Source: a virus
Direction: 5' to 3' (one strand)
Virus record (IMG/VR): IMGVR_UViG_3300028891_000002
Location: 1-55,840 of that record
DNA length: 55,840 bases
The number at the start of each line of letters is the position of its first letter. The first letter of the stretch is position 1. Below the pieces are notes generated by a model that worked only from the letters and a program-made list of their open reading frames with translations, ran no database searches and had not been told where the DNA came from. The position numbers were made by a program, and so were the translations under genes. Positions 7,944 through 16,027 of the stretch are shown here, piece after piece.

Positions 7944-8213
7944 CTATCTATCCTCCTCTATTCTATAGATTGGTTTCTTCTTAGAATAGGCATACTCTAG
8001 ATCTCTAACTATATCTTCAGGGAGAGAAGGGAGATATGCTATCATATCTGCTCTCTCTATCATCTCCCTCCTCTCCTCTATATTCTTACAGTCTCTACAG
8101 TACAGTACTCTATATCTCTTCATTAGAGAATAGAGTATATGCTTCTCTCTATCAGTATCATAGTCCACATGAGAGATCAATAGATATACTGTCTTCCTCT
8201 TTCTTCTCCTCAT
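7944..8213 (-). CDS. nucleoside 2-deoxyribosyltransferase-like protein
   Basis: An 89-residue protein. The pattern KTVYLLISH, then ERREMIERADMIAYLPSLPED, then LEYAYSKKKPIY matches the short nucleoside 2-deoxyribosyltransferase / DUF4406-like fold (ADxxIAYLP, then ExxYAxxxxKP). It lies directly downstream of ThyX, so a role in nucleotide salvage or base exchange fits. The protein is shorter than typical enzymes (about 140 residues), so activity is uncertain. Confidence 0.55.
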   Translation of the reverse strand: MRRRKRKTVYLLISHVDYDTDREKHILYSLMKRYRVLYCRDCKNIEERREMIERADMIAYLPSLPEDIVRDLEYAYSKKKPIYRIEEDR

Positions 8214-8218
8214 CTATA

Positions 8219-8815
8219 TCACTCTACAGGAACTAGTATTCTATTATATTCCTTCTCTCTTAGATATCTAAGATCCTCTAACATATCAGGTACAATCCTA
8301 TATACTATATCAAATATTCTACATGCTAGTTCTCTAATCTCCCATTGAGATCTCTTCTTCATTCTTAGTCTAAGGAAGTGTCTTATCTCTCTAAGATTCA
8401 TAGTCATATAGATACTGGTACACCAAGCATTAGGTAATATATATCTAGCATCCTCTACAGGTATCTTCTTCTCTATCATCTTTCTATATAGATCATAGCA
8501 TCTATCAATCAGATCACAGTATCTCCTATAGAGAGAAGAGAACAGTATACTGTCAGGAGTAACATATCTCTCCTTACTATCATCTCTATATACAGTATAT
8601 CTCTGAGACTCCTGTGTATAACTAGCTATTCTATGTCTGACCAGCTGATGACTACATGCTCTACTAATATCAGATATCCTAAATGTGAACACTATATGCT
8701 CTAGAGGAGACTCTGCTCCTGCTCTAATGAGATCTTTTACACTAGGAGACTCTCCTGTTATAGATATTATCTTATCTAGATCAGGTATAGAATAGCTAAC
8801 TAGTTCTACTTTCAT
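8219..8815 (-). CDS. thyX: flavin-dependent thymidylate synthase ThyX
   Basis: A 198-residue protein with the ThyX signature RHRIASYTQESQR (residues 60-72, RHRxxSxxxxSxR) and a preceding SPLEH. It methylates dUMP to dTMP using FAD and methylenetetrahydrofolate. Length is normal for the family. GAGGTGAT sits 5-6 bases before the ATG. Viral ThyX supplies dTMP for replication, which fits this AT-rich genome. Confidence 0.95.
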   Translation of the reverse strand: MKVELVSYSIPDLDKIISITGESPSVKDLIRAGAESPLEHIVFTFRISDISRACSHQLVRHRIASYTQESQRYTVYRDDSKERYVTPDSILFSSLYRRYCDLIDRCYDLYRKMIEKKIPVEDARYILPNAWCTSIYMTMNLREIRHFLRLRMKKRSQWEIRELACRIFDIVYRIVPDMLEDLRYLREKEYNRILVPVE

Positions 8816-8840
8816 ATTATATCACCTCTCTATACTGTTT

Positions 8841-9071
8841 TTAATATAGTCTCTTATGATAGAAGCTTCTACTCTTCTTCTCTCTTATTCTAGGCTTATA
8901 ATATATCTCTCCATTCTTCTCTTCATAGATAGACTCAACTATAAATGTCTTATCACATATATGACAGGTATACTCTATACCCTCTAATACAGGTATAACT
9001 AGATGAGGACACAGTCTAAAGACTCCTAGAAACCTACCATATAGTGTTCTAGCCTCCTCTATATTCCACAT
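8841..9071 (-). CDS. small zinc-finger protein
   Basis: A 76-residue protein with CPH (near residue 21) and CHIC (near residue 36), a likely zinc site, and a basic C-terminal tail (REKKSRSFYHKRLY). It lies between the RadA-like gene and ThyX in the same operon. Function unknown, possibly nucleic-acid binding. Confidence 0.6.
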   Translation of the reverse strand: MWNIEEARTLYGRFLGVFRLCPHLVIPVLEGIEYTCHICDKTFIVESIYEEKNGEIYYKPRIREKKSRSFYHKRLY

Positions 9072-9078
9072 CTATATA

Positions 9079-9960
9079 TCATCCTTTAAGAGATATCTTC
9101 TTAGTATCCTCTATATCTATGAAACCAGTATCCTTCTCTAGCTTAACTAGTACTATAGCCTCTTCTTGATATGGATATCTATATCTCATAACTCTTCTAG
9201 CTCTATCTCCATACTTCTGCTTCTGATCCTTAAGAGGATCTAGTATAGATACCCAGTACTTAACCTCATATAGTAGATTGTCTCCTCCCCAAGGAGATAG
9301 AGCATGTTGCATCATAGGAGATCTAACAGCATGATTAGTGAATATTACTCCCATATTGAATCTCTTAGCTAGTATCTTGAGAGCAGATATGATGAAACTG
9401 ATAATAGTACTTCTAGCAGGAAAGTTCTGGGTAACAGTAGGTATCTTCTCCTTTATAGGTATAGTTAGACTATCTAGTATCAGTAGATCATATCTATTCT
9501 TCTCTAGTCTCTTATATATAGGACTATACTCTATCCAGTCTCTAGTCTGCTCAGTAGTCTTAGCTACCTCTTCTCTATCTCTCTTGGGAAACTTGACTGT
9601 AGCAGATACTCTATCCTGCTCTTGTTTTAATACTAGATCCATACCAAGTTGTCTAAATAGATCAAATAGATCCTCTGTCAATAGAAACTCTATCCTCTTC
9701 TTATAGCTATCATCTATCTTCCATCTATTCTTATACCAAGAATAGAAGCTATCTATAACATCATCTAGAAACATAGCCTCAGTATCTATATAGAGTACTC
9801 TACTATCTCTATTATCTACTACAGTCTTAACAGCAGTCTGATAACATAGAACAGACTTACCTATCTTCCATAGACCAAACAATCCTAGAGGAGATCCTCT
9901 AGGTATACCTCCCAATAGAAGATCATCTATACTCTTACATCCTGTAGATAGTTTACTCAA
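9079..9960 (-). CDS. RadA/RecA-family recombinase-like ATPase
   Basis: A 293-residue protein. TGCKSIDDLLLGGIPRGS is the typical RadA core start, Walker A is GLWKIGKS (residues 29-36), Walker B is LLILDS, and the following segment with FPARSTIIS and VIFTNH corresponds to the L1/ATP-cap region and TNQ motif (here TNH). There is no N-terminal HhH domain, so it resembles RadA paralogues such as RadB or viral recombinases. It probably catalyses or assists strand exchange in viral recombination. The TTG start follows GGAGGTGAG. Confidence 0.85.
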   Translation of the reverse strand: MSKLSTGCKSIDDLLLGGIPRGSPLGLFGLWKIGKSVLCYQTAVKTVVDNRDSRVLYIDTEAMFLDDVIDSFYSWYKNRWKIDDSYKKRIEFLLTEDLFDLFRQLGMDLVLKQEQDRVSATVKFPKRDREEVAKTTEQTRDWIEYSPIYKRLEKNRYDLLILDSLTIPIKEKIPTVTQNFPARSTIISFIISALKILAKRFNMGVIFTNHAVRSPMMQHALSPWGGDNLLYEVKYWVSILDPLKDQKQKYGDRARRVMRYRYPYQEEAIVLVKLEKDTGFIDIEDTKKISLKG

Positions 9961-9969
9961 GATATATAC

Positions 9970-10209
9970 TCACCTCCTCTCTTTCTTCTTCTCTCTCTTC
10001 TCTAATATACTCCTTAACATATTCATAATCTTACCTCTAATATCTCTAGTCTCTAGAAATAGAGATAGTAGATCCCAACAGTTACCACATAGATCTAGCT
10101 CTATACTCTCCTCTACCTGCTGATCTCTATTAAAGAGAACAATCTCTATAGAATATTTATTATCCTCATGTAACTCTGTGTTACAGAAATCACACCATAC
10201 TCTCCTCAT
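9970..10209 (-). CDS. small zinc-ribbon protein
   Basis: A 79-residue protein with CDFC (residues 5-8) and CGNC (near residue 43), a four-cysteine ribbon, and a basic tail (EKREKKKERR). It starts within the end of the upstream nuclease gene (ATGA-type overlap). Probably a nucleic-acid-binding accessory. Confidence 0.65.
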   Translation of the reverse strand: MRRVWCDFCNTELHEDNKYSIEIVLFNRDQQVEESIELDLCGNCWDLLSLFLETRDIRGKIMNMLRSILEKREKKKERR

Positions 10210-10790
10210 ATATTACCACCTAACAGTACTCTAACCAGATAGTCTCTAATCCTCTTCTTAGATCTCAGTATACTATCATCTAACTCTATTATCTTATATC
10301 CTAATATCTTAAAGAACATATACTTAACACTATCACTCTTATCTCTATTCCACATAACAGGGAGAGATATATCCTTAAACTGAATACATCTCTCCTTTCT
10401 GTGCCAAATAGATGGAGACACCTCTATTATAGTATTATATCTAGGAAGATAGAAGTCTACCCAATATGTTATCTTTCTATTATTATTGTTGATAGTCTTA
10501 AACTTCTTGTTATGTTCATAGTCTATATTCATCTCTTCTAGTATATCTCTAACCATTCTCTCCTGATTAGTATAGTAGTTAGGATCTCTATTGGGAGAAG
10601 AGGCTACTCTACTACAGAATACTCTGAATGCTATAGATCTCTTAACAGACACACTATACTCTCCATGTTCTCTACAGTAGATATATGCTCTATCATCTCT
10701 AATCTCAGGTTTATAGTATACTCCACACTTAGGACATGGTACACCTTTACTGATAAGATTATTAAAGAATTTAGATAGATCTCTATCCAT
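10206..10790 (-). CDS. Vsr/DUF559-like PD-(D/E)XK endonuclease with zinc ribbon
   Basis: A 194-residue protein. The N-terminal ribbon is CPKC ... YCREH. The C-terminal domain has TNQERMVRDILEEMNIDYEHN, then WVDFYLPRYNTIIEVSPSIWH (conserved Asp, then Glu-Val, then His) and GYKIIELDDSIL, which follows the Vsr/DUF559 endonuclease pattern. It may cut or nick viral or host DNA, or resolve intermediates. The target is not evident. Confidence 0.65.
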   Translation of the reverse strand: MDRDLSKFFNNLISKGVPCPKCGVYYKPEIRDDRAYIYCREHGEYSVSVKRSIAFRVFCSRVASSPNRDPNYYTNQERMVRDILEEMNIDYEHNKKFKTINNNNRKITYWVDFYLPRYNTIIEVSPSIWHRKERCIQFKDISLPVMWNRDKSDSVKYMFFKILGYKIIELDDSILRSKKRIRDYLVRVLLGGNI

Positions 10791-10804
10791 ATAATATCAC
10801 TCTC

Positions 10805-11011
10805 TCAATAGGTGGAGAGTATAGCATAGTCATCTAACACTCTAATCTCTAGATCTATATCATGTTCAAACTCTCTATTGATATTAGGCTTAAAGTCTAC
10901 TATCCATATATCACTATATCTCCTCATATACTGAAACATCTCATCTAGACTAGAGAACTCTCTAATCTCTCTATACTGACTATCACTAACCTTAGTAATG
11001 AGTACTCTCAT
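10805..11011 (-). CDS. hypothetical small protein
   Basis: A 68-residue alpha/beta protein (MRVLITKVSDSQYREIREF) with no recognised family. It starts within the stop region of the DHH nuclease gene (TAATGA overlap), so it is translationally coupled to it. Confidence 0.6.
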   Translation of the reverse strand: MRVLITKVSDSQYREIREFSSLDEMFQYMRRYSDIWIVDFKPNINREFEHDIDLEIRVLDDYAILSTY

Positions 11012-11958
11012 TATATATCTCCTCTTCTTATCTTATATTGTAGCTCTCTAAGATCTTCTAACAGTATCCTAGTATCCTGATCCTCTCTAAGATATCCTCC
11101 ACTATATCCACTATGTCCTCCTATACTATATTTACTACTAAGATATTCTTTTAATAGATCAGATAGCACTCCTCTAATAGATAGTATCTTCCTCTTTCTA
11201 TTAACCACTATAGCAGTCTTCTTATAGATAGACTCTGCTCTACTAGCTAGATATCCTGTCAACTTAAGCTCACTATCAAACTCCCAATATATATAATATC
11301 CTAGATCTATAGGCTTAAACTGTTTAATGATTCTAGACATCTCCTCCTCTACTCTCTTCTTACATGCTTGTAGAGCAGGATCAAATATAATATCATAGGG
11401 ATCTCTAGCATCTCTAACTATCTTGAATGCTATCTCCTCCATGTTACATCTACATGCACTATTAACAGGACTAGACAGTAGAGACCATACAGGAGATCTA
11501 TAGAATATTAGATCTCTCCTATCTACTATACTTCCTACCTCTTCTAACAGTATAGGATACTGTCTCCATATCTCTACAGGTATAAGCTCTGGTTGTCCAT
11601 CTCCCACTAGAGATCCTACTACCTTCCATCTATGTCTCTCTGGTATCCTATCTTTCAATATATTATATACTATGAGACCTGTAGGTACAGTATCATATAT
11701 CAGTCTATATCTTCTCTCTCTAGGATGATGAGGATGATGATCTATCACTATACCAGTATAGTTACTATCTACAGGTACTTGATCTAGTATAATATCAGGT
11801 ATACTGTCTCCTATAACAGTATCTCCAAATCTCTCTGGAAACAGTACTGTCTCTACTTCTATAGCATAAGATAGTAGTACTCCACTATAGATACCATCTG
11901 CATCTGTATGCAGAGATATCTTGATATTAGATAAACCTGTAATATCTAGCTCTGACAA
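11011..11958 (-). CDS. DHH-family phosphoesterase/nuclease (RecJ/GAN-like)
   Basis: A 315-residue protein. Motif I is HTDADG (residues 17-22), motif II lies in IILDQ, motif III is DHHPHH near residue 72, motif IV is GDGQPE, and the C-terminal DHHA1 domain has GGHSGYSGG. All metal-binding residues are present. Relatives are archaeal GAN/RecJ exonucleases, Cdc45-like proteins and oligonucleases. Within a replication cluster a 5' exonuclease role is likely. A TTG start follows GAGGAGAT. Confidence 0.85.
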   Translation of the reverse strand: MSELDITGLSNIKISLHTDADGIYSGVLLSYAIEVETVLFPERFGDTVIGDSIPDIILDQVPVDSNYTGIVIDHHPHHPRERRYRLIYDTVPTGLIVYNILKDRIPERHRWKVVGSLVGDGQPELIPVEIWRQYPILLEEVGSIVDRRDLIFYRSPVWSLLSSPVNSACRCNMEEIAFKIVRDARDPYDIIFDPALQACKKRVEEEMSRIIKQFKPIDLGYYIYWEFDSELKLTGYLASRAESIYKKTAIVVNRKRKILSIRGVLSDLLKEYLSSKYSIGGHSGYSGGYLREDQDTRILLEDLRELQYKIRRGDI

Positions 11959-12094
11959 TTCTAATCTCCTCTTCTAGCTCTAGTATAACTCTACTCCAGT
12001 ATCTTCTCTCTGATGATGTAGAAGCATATCTTCTTCTAATATATGCTCTCCTTATATATTCCTCTAGAAGATCAATATATCTCTCTATATTCAA
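11927..12094 (-). CDS. 55-residue basic helical protein
   Basis: A TTG start overlaps the previous stop (TTGA) and the frame ends 32 bases inside the DHH gene, filling the gap between genes. The protein is helical and rich in Arg and Glu (ERYIDLLEEYIRRAYIRRRY). No family recognised; coding is supported by codon use and packing. Confidence 0.5.
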   Translation of the reverse strand: MNIERYIDLLEEYIRRAYIRRRYASTSSERRYWSRVILELEEEIRIVRARYYRFI

Positions 12095-12438
12095 AGATCT
12101 ATCCTTCTAAAGTCTGTACATCTTCTAGGGGGATACTCATCATGATAACACTTATGAACCACTATAGTACCCTTAACATCATTCTCTCTAAGATACTGTA
12201 TAATCTTCTTAACAGTATCCTCATCATCTACTCTGAATATACCCTCTATCTTCCTTCTACCTGTCTTCCTAGTCTTATATTCTCCTGTACTCTCATCAAA
12301 TATATCCTCTAGCTCATCTACAGTATCTATATAACAGTCATCTCTATCAAACTTCTTAACTATATACTTCTTAACAGTATCTCTAACAGTATCTTTAACA
12401 GTATCCTCATATATAGAGAACTGTATACAGTATTTCAT
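12091..12438 (-). CDS. hypothetical protein with repeated DTV segments
   Basis: A 115-residue protein. Near the N-terminus a DTV motif recurs (DTVKDTVRDTVKKY), followed by an acidic, then basic middle (KTRKTGRRKIEGIF) and a C-terminus with two cysteines. The ATG at 12438 is preferred because GAGGTGAT is spaced correctly before it; the GTG at 12450 lies inside that site. Function unknown. Confidence 0.6.
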   Translation of the reverse strand: MKYCIQFSIYEDTVKDTVRDTVKKYIVKKFDRDDCYIDTVDELEDIFDESTGEYKTRKTGRRKIEGIFRVDDEDTVKKIIQYLRENDVKGTIVVHKCYHDEYPPRRCTDFRRIDL

Positions 12439-12439
12439 A

Positions 12440-12865
12440 TTATCTATCACCTCTCCTATATTTCTTAGATAGATATCTACCTTTAATAACTACTCCATCT
12501 CTAAGAGATCTCTCTACTACTATACCATCATAGTATTCAGGTTGTAACTCAGATAGTATATACTCTACTCCATCCTCTGGTATACCCTTACCACAGGTAT
12601 AGACATCTAGAGCAATATATCTCTGTTCACTCCATACATGTATTGATATATGAGACTCTACTACTAGAGACAGTATACTATATCCATCTCCTAACTGTAC
12701 ACTCCATGTCTCTATCTCAGTCATGTTACTCTTCACTATTGCCTTCTTAACAATGTTAATCATCTCCTCTAGTCTAGGTATCCTACAGTTATAGAGATCT
12801 ATTATAACATGTCTACCATATACATTCTCCATATCTCTAATCACATCCTCTACATCTCTCTTCAT
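12440..12865 (-). CDS. pyruvoyl S-adenosylmethionine (or arginine) decarboxylase
   Basis: A 141-residue protein of the SpeH family. The self-cleavage site is Glu70-Ser71 in ESHISIHVW, with His76 and Cys91 (VYTCGKG) as the usual processing and catalytic residues. The enzyme makes decarboxylated AdoMet for spermidine synthesis. In Thermoproteota a paralogue of the same family is an arginine decarboxylase, so the substrate cannot be fixed from sequence alone. A polyamine enzyme in a virus suggests boosting of polyamines for DNA or RNA compaction at high temperature. Confidence 0.9.
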   Translation of the reverse strand: MKRDVEDVIRDMENVYGRHVIIDLYNCRIPRLEEMINIVKKAIVKSNMTEIETWSVQLGDGYSILSLVVESHISIHVWSEQRYIALDVYTCGKGIPEDGVEYILSELQPEYYDGIVVERSLRDGVVIKGRYLSKKYRRGDR

Positions 12866-12950
12866 ACTGTATCATCTTAGAAGAACAGATATCACATATA
12901 TTACTGTTATCAGATATCTCTCTACCACATATAATACATCTACTAGTCAT
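12837..12950 (-). CDS. 37-residue zinc-ribbon micro-protein
   Basis: The frame lies between two genes and overlaps the decarboxylase start. Six cysteines in 37 residues form three pairs (CIIC, CDIC, CRGC), the first two making a clear zinc ribbon. The codon pattern matches the backbone. Function unknown. Confidence 0.6.
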   Translation of the reverse strand: MTSRCIICGREISDNSNICDICSSKMIQYEERCRGCD

Positions 12951-12952
12951 CT

Positions 12953-13270
12953 CTATACTACACCTACCTCCTTATCCTTCTTATAGAACTTCTCTAGTAG
13001 TTTAGACAATACTCTAGACTTGAAGCTAGATGACTCCATAACATACTTAAGAGTATTCAGTCCCTCTAATCCACATGCTAATACATAGTCTACCTGTAGA
13101 TTGTTAACATCTAGCTCAAATGCTTGACTAGATAGATTAATAGTAAACAGAAGTATCTTAACCACTATATCTACAAACTCATCCTGTAATTCTCCTAACT
13201 CCTGACTAGACTGAGACAGTAGACTCTGAAATGTACTAATCATTCTTGAAATGTCTATCTCTTCTGTCAT
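12953..13270 (-). CDS. hypothetical helical protein
   Basis: A 105-residue, nearly all-helical protein (MISTFQSLLSQSSQELGEL onward) ending with a Lys-rich segment. No motif or family recognised. It overlaps the upstream zinc-finger gene by 35 bases. Confidence 0.6.
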   Translation of the reverse strand: MTEEIDISRMISTFQSLLSQSSQELGELQDEFVDIVVKILLFTINLSSQAFELDVNNLQVDYVLACGLEGLNTLKYVMESSSFKSRVLSKLLEKFYKKDKEVGVV

Positions 13271-13463
13271 AGACTATCTCACCTACAATCTCTTTATTCT
13301 TAATCACTTTTAAGATTAACTGAATAGGATACTCTTCTCCAATAGTATATACAGGTTCTATCATAGTCTCTATATGACTATTCTCACACTTTATAGCTTG
13401 TTCTCTAGTATCATATATCTCCTCACATATCTCACACATATATCCTCTAACTTCTCTAACCAT
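13236..13463 (-). CDS. single zinc-finger protein
   Basis: A 75-residue protein with CEICEEIYDTREQAIKCENSH near the N-terminus, a C2-CH type finger, then a short beta domain (PIQLILKVIKNKEIVGEIVY). GAGGTGAT precedes the ATG. Probably a DNA- or protein-binding accessory. Confidence 0.65.
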   Translation of the reverse strand: MVREVRGYMCEICEEIYDTREQAIKCENSHIETMIEPVYTIGEEYPIQLILKVIKNKEIVGEIVYDRRDRHFKND

Positions 13464-13489
13464 ATAGACATCACCTCTCTTTTCTTCTA

Positions 13490-13708
13490 TTATATTAATC
13501 TCCTTTTAAGATATTCTCTCTTCTGATTATAGACTATTCTCCCTATCTTATCTGTATACTTTTTCTTACACTTACAACAAACAAAACCATCCATAGAGTA
13601 ATATAACCCTATGACTTCCTCTCCCTCTTCTAAATCACATCTAAAGCATACTATATAGTTAATGTTTTGTTTCTCTTCTATAAATAGATTAGTGTTTAGT
13701 TCAAACAT
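13490..13708 (-). CDS. small zinc-ribbon protein
   Basis: A 72-residue protein with CFRC (near residue 21) and CCKCKKKY (near 44), a four-cysteine ribbon, and a basic tail. It overlaps the upstream ribbon gene by 8 bases. The two adjacent genes may derive from duplication, although similarity outside the cysteines is low. Confidence 0.65.
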   Translation of the reverse strand: MFELNTNLFIEEKQNINYIVCFRCDLEEGEEVIGLYYSMDGFVCCKCKKKYTDKIGRIVYNQKREYLKRRLI

Positions 13709-13967
13709 CTATTATACCTCTCAATAGAGAGGATACTCTACTCCAATGTTTAAGTATTGCTAATAGTATCTGATAACATCTAGAACATACTCTATATCTT
13801 AGTAGACCTATCTCTATATCTATCATACTCTGATAGTGATATACTCTATTACAGAGATCACATGGATATACTGCTTCTACTGGTATCTCAATATAGAAGG
13901 AAGAATTAGTATCATTATTGGTAACTGTAATTTGATTCTCTGTATTAGTATAACAGTTTAAGCTCAT
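13701..13967 (-). CDS. small zinc-ribbon protein
   Basis: An 88-residue protein. An Asn/Thr-rich N-terminus is followed by CDLC (near residue 36) and CSRC (near residue 61), then a helix (YQILLAILKHW). It follows the glycosyltransferase gene in the same operon. Function unknown. Confidence 0.65.
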   Translation of the reverse strand: MSLNCYTNTENQITVTNNDTNSSFYIEIPVEAVYPCDLCNRVYHYQSMIDIEIGLLRYRVCSRCYQILLAILKHWSRVSSLLRGIIDV

Positions 13968-13970
13968 ATT

Positions 13971-15056
13971 CTATAACACCTTCTCTATAGCTCTAGTCAG
14001 CTGATCTACTGCTCTATCCCAAGTATACTCTCTAGCTCTATTAGATAACTGTAGTCCTATCTTCTTACCCTTATCTCTATCATAGTATAGATCTAACATC
14101 TTCTCTCTAAGATCATCTATATCACATAGTCTAAGGTTACCCCACTCTATAGTTATATGATCAGATACTCTAACATAGATAGGTAGATCTCCTAGTATCT
14201 CTCTTATAGCTGGTAGATCAGTAGTGATAACAGGTCTAGCACATGCACTAGCCTCTAGATGAGGTAGAGAGAAAGACTCTCCAGAGGAGGCACTAACAAA
14301 CACATTCATCAACTGATATATCTGTACTAACTCCTCATAGTCTAAAGGTACAAATGATGTTAGATTCTTACTATATCTTACTCTACCTCTAGGTATCTTG
14401 AATACAGACTCTATACTAGGAAGATCATATCCATCTGGATCATATACAGGAGCATAGATGAAGAGAGAGTGATCATATCTATCAAATGGAAATCCACTAT
14501 ATGCCTCTAGTATCCTAGTAATCATCTTCCTCCACTTATTAGTACTAACAGTACCATAGATATATTCTCCACTATCTCTAATAACAGTAGGATAGAATAT
14601 ATCAGTATCTACTCCATGATATACTACTCTAACATCTATATCTGTAATCTCTTCTAGTACTCTCTTACAGTAGTTAGATGGTACAAGTAACATATCACTC
14701 TCCAATATCATCTTTCTAGTATCAGGAAAAGGATCAGCATCTACCACTAGATACTTAACAGTCTTACCCTTATAGAATCTAGACTTAAACTTATCATACT
14801 GTTCTAGATGATAGTAGCTACCATATACTATGGTAACATCAGGTTGAATAGTATTCTGATAATACTGTATACTATGACTCTTGACAAAAGGACATAGAGT
14901 AACATTACCCTTATACATATCTATAAACATACCCTGATAGTACTGATCTAGTACCCATACTCTATAGTCTACAGGTAGTCTCTTCAAGAGTTCTCTAGTT
15001 ACAGTACCAAATCCTGTAGACTCTACTATATCTCCTATCCACAGTATCTTAACCAT
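13971..15056 (-). CDS. glycosyltransferase, GT-B fold (GT4-like)
   Basis: A 361-residue protein. The N-terminus (KILWIGDIVESTGFGTVTREL) has the glycine-rich acceptor loop. The C-terminal half carries VNVFVSASSGESFSLPHLEASACARPVI, the family EX7E-type donor-binding segment (GESFSLPHLEA). It is a retaining GT4-like enzyme using a nucleotide sugar. It sits in the replication block rather than with the other glycan genes, so it may modify DNA, a protein or host surface glycans. Confidence 0.85.
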   Translation of the reverse strand: MVKILWIGDIVESTGFGTVTRELLKRLPVDYRVWVLDQYYQGMFIDMYKGNVTLCPFVKSHSIQYYQNTIQPDVTIVYGSYYHLEQYDKFKSRFYKGKTVKYLVVDADPFPDTRKMILESDMLLVPSNYCKRVLEEITDIDVRVVYHGVDTDIFYPTVIRDSGEYIYGTVSTNKWRKMITRILEAYSGFPFDRYDHSLFIYAPVYDPDGYDLPSIESVFKIPRGRVRYSKNLTSFVPLDYEELVQIYQLMNVFVSASSGESFSLPHLEASACARPVITTDLPAIREILGDLPIYVRVSDHITIEWGNLRLCDIDDLREKMLDLYYDRDKGKKIGLQLSNRAREYTWDRAVDQLTRAIEKVL

Positions 15057-15064
15057 ATAGACAT

Positions 15065-15424
15065 CTACCTCTTCTCTATAGGATATCCTGCTATATTCTG
15101 TTCTCTAGGAATATATCTAAAGTTTACTCTAACATTCTTCTTCTTAATAAGATCATGTATAAGGAAGAAGTATTCTCTAACTAGAGGAGATCTAATCTTA
15201 TACTTAAGAGACAACTGATTAACTATAATCAGATTATCAGAGTAGAGATCTATATCTATATTGTCAGGAGCATGATATAGTGCCTTATAGATAGCCTCTA
15301 ACTCATTCATGAAGGGATCTACTCTAGATACAGGATCAAAGTGCAGTATTCTAGGACACTCTTTACTATATACTATAACTATACCTCTAGTAGGAGATCC
15401 ATCTACATATATATCTAGAGTCAA
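15065..15424 (-). CDS. RNase H type I-like protein
   Basis: A 119-residue protein. Catalytic positions visible are Asp8 in YVDGS, Glu41 in NELEAIYKAL and Asp63 in YSDN. The fourth acid, usually in an N..AD motif, is replaced: REQNIAGYPIE has Gly113 in its place. It probably removes RNA primers or R-loops, if the last acid is dispensable. It lies in a run ParB - PolB - primase-like - RNase H. The TTG start follows GAGGTGAG. Confidence 0.75.
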   Translation of the reverse strand: MTLDIYVDGSPTRGIVIVYSKECPRILHFDPVSRVDPFMNELEAIYKALYHAPDNIDIDLYSDNLIIVNQLSLKYKIRSPLVREYFFLIHDLIKKKNVRVNFRYIPREQNIAGYPIEKR

Positions 15425-15435
15425 TATATCTCACC

Positions 15436-16023
15436 TCACATATACTCTTCTAGATCTAGATATCTTAGACTATCTATCTCAGGTATATAGACTCTACCTC
15501 TCCTTCTCATAGACAGTCTATCTATATCTTCCTGTTTAAGATACTCTATCTCTTCATAGGTTAAAGGTATACAGTATCTCCTAGTCTTAGGATTATATGT
15601 ATTGGGTACTATTATCATCTCCATGGGATCATAGATTATAGATACAGGAAATGTAAGATTAGGTTCTAGTCTCTTCATAGCAAATAGAGCTACTGATCCT
15701 CCTATATCCAGATATCTTATAGGCTTAGTTAGTATAAAGAGATAGTATCTATCTCCAGTATATGATATTAGATGTTTGATCTTTCTATCTATGAGTACTC
15801 TATGTAGACTCTTAACCTCAGATAGAGTATCCAGTATTATCAGTAGCTTATCTATTATAGCACTATCAGGATCAGGTCTATTATCTACTATTCTCTCATA
15901 AGAGTATAGAGACACTAGACACTCACTATATCCCTCTTTCTCTCTAATATATTCTAGTAGATCCTCTTTAGAGTATAGTATCTTATCATTAGCATATCTA
16001 GGATATCTCTCAAATAGAGACAA
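15436..16023 (-). CDS. AEP (PriS-like) primase-related protein
   Basis: A 195-residue protein. The segment SIIYDPMEMIIVPNTYNPKT followed by CIPLTYEE resembles the motif III region of archaeo-eukaryotic primases (Asp, then RxPxTxNxKT). The upstream SYTGDRYYLFIL resembles motif II (SGxxGxH) with His replaced by Tyr. The motif I DxD is not clear; candidates are YSYE or DPD. It lies directly next to DNA polymerase B and RNase H, which fits a primase. Some catalytic residues may be altered, so it could be a divergent or non-catalytic primase. Confidence 0.5.
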   Translation of the reverse strand: MSLFERYPRYANDKILYSKEDLLEYIREKEGYSECLVSLYSYERIVDNRPDPDSAIIDKLLIILDTLSEVKSLHRVLIDRKIKHLISYTGDRYYLFILTKPIRYLDIGGSVALFAMKRLEPNLTFPVSIIYDPMEMIIVPNTYNPKTRRYCIPLTYEEIEYLKQEDIDRLSMRRRGRVYIPEIDSLRYLDLEEYM

Positions 16024-16027
16024 TATA

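Noticed and set aside
10169-10185. Match to the TGTAACAC palindrome with one mismatch
   Set aside because: It lies inside the coding sequence of a zinc-ribbon gene and encodes conserved-looking residues (CNTEL); no promoter lies nearby, so chance is likely.
12043-12312. Plus-strand open frame of 89 codons
   Set aside because: It overlaps minus-strand genes with better packing and ribosome binding sites, and its Leu/Ser-rich composition is that of an antisense shadow.
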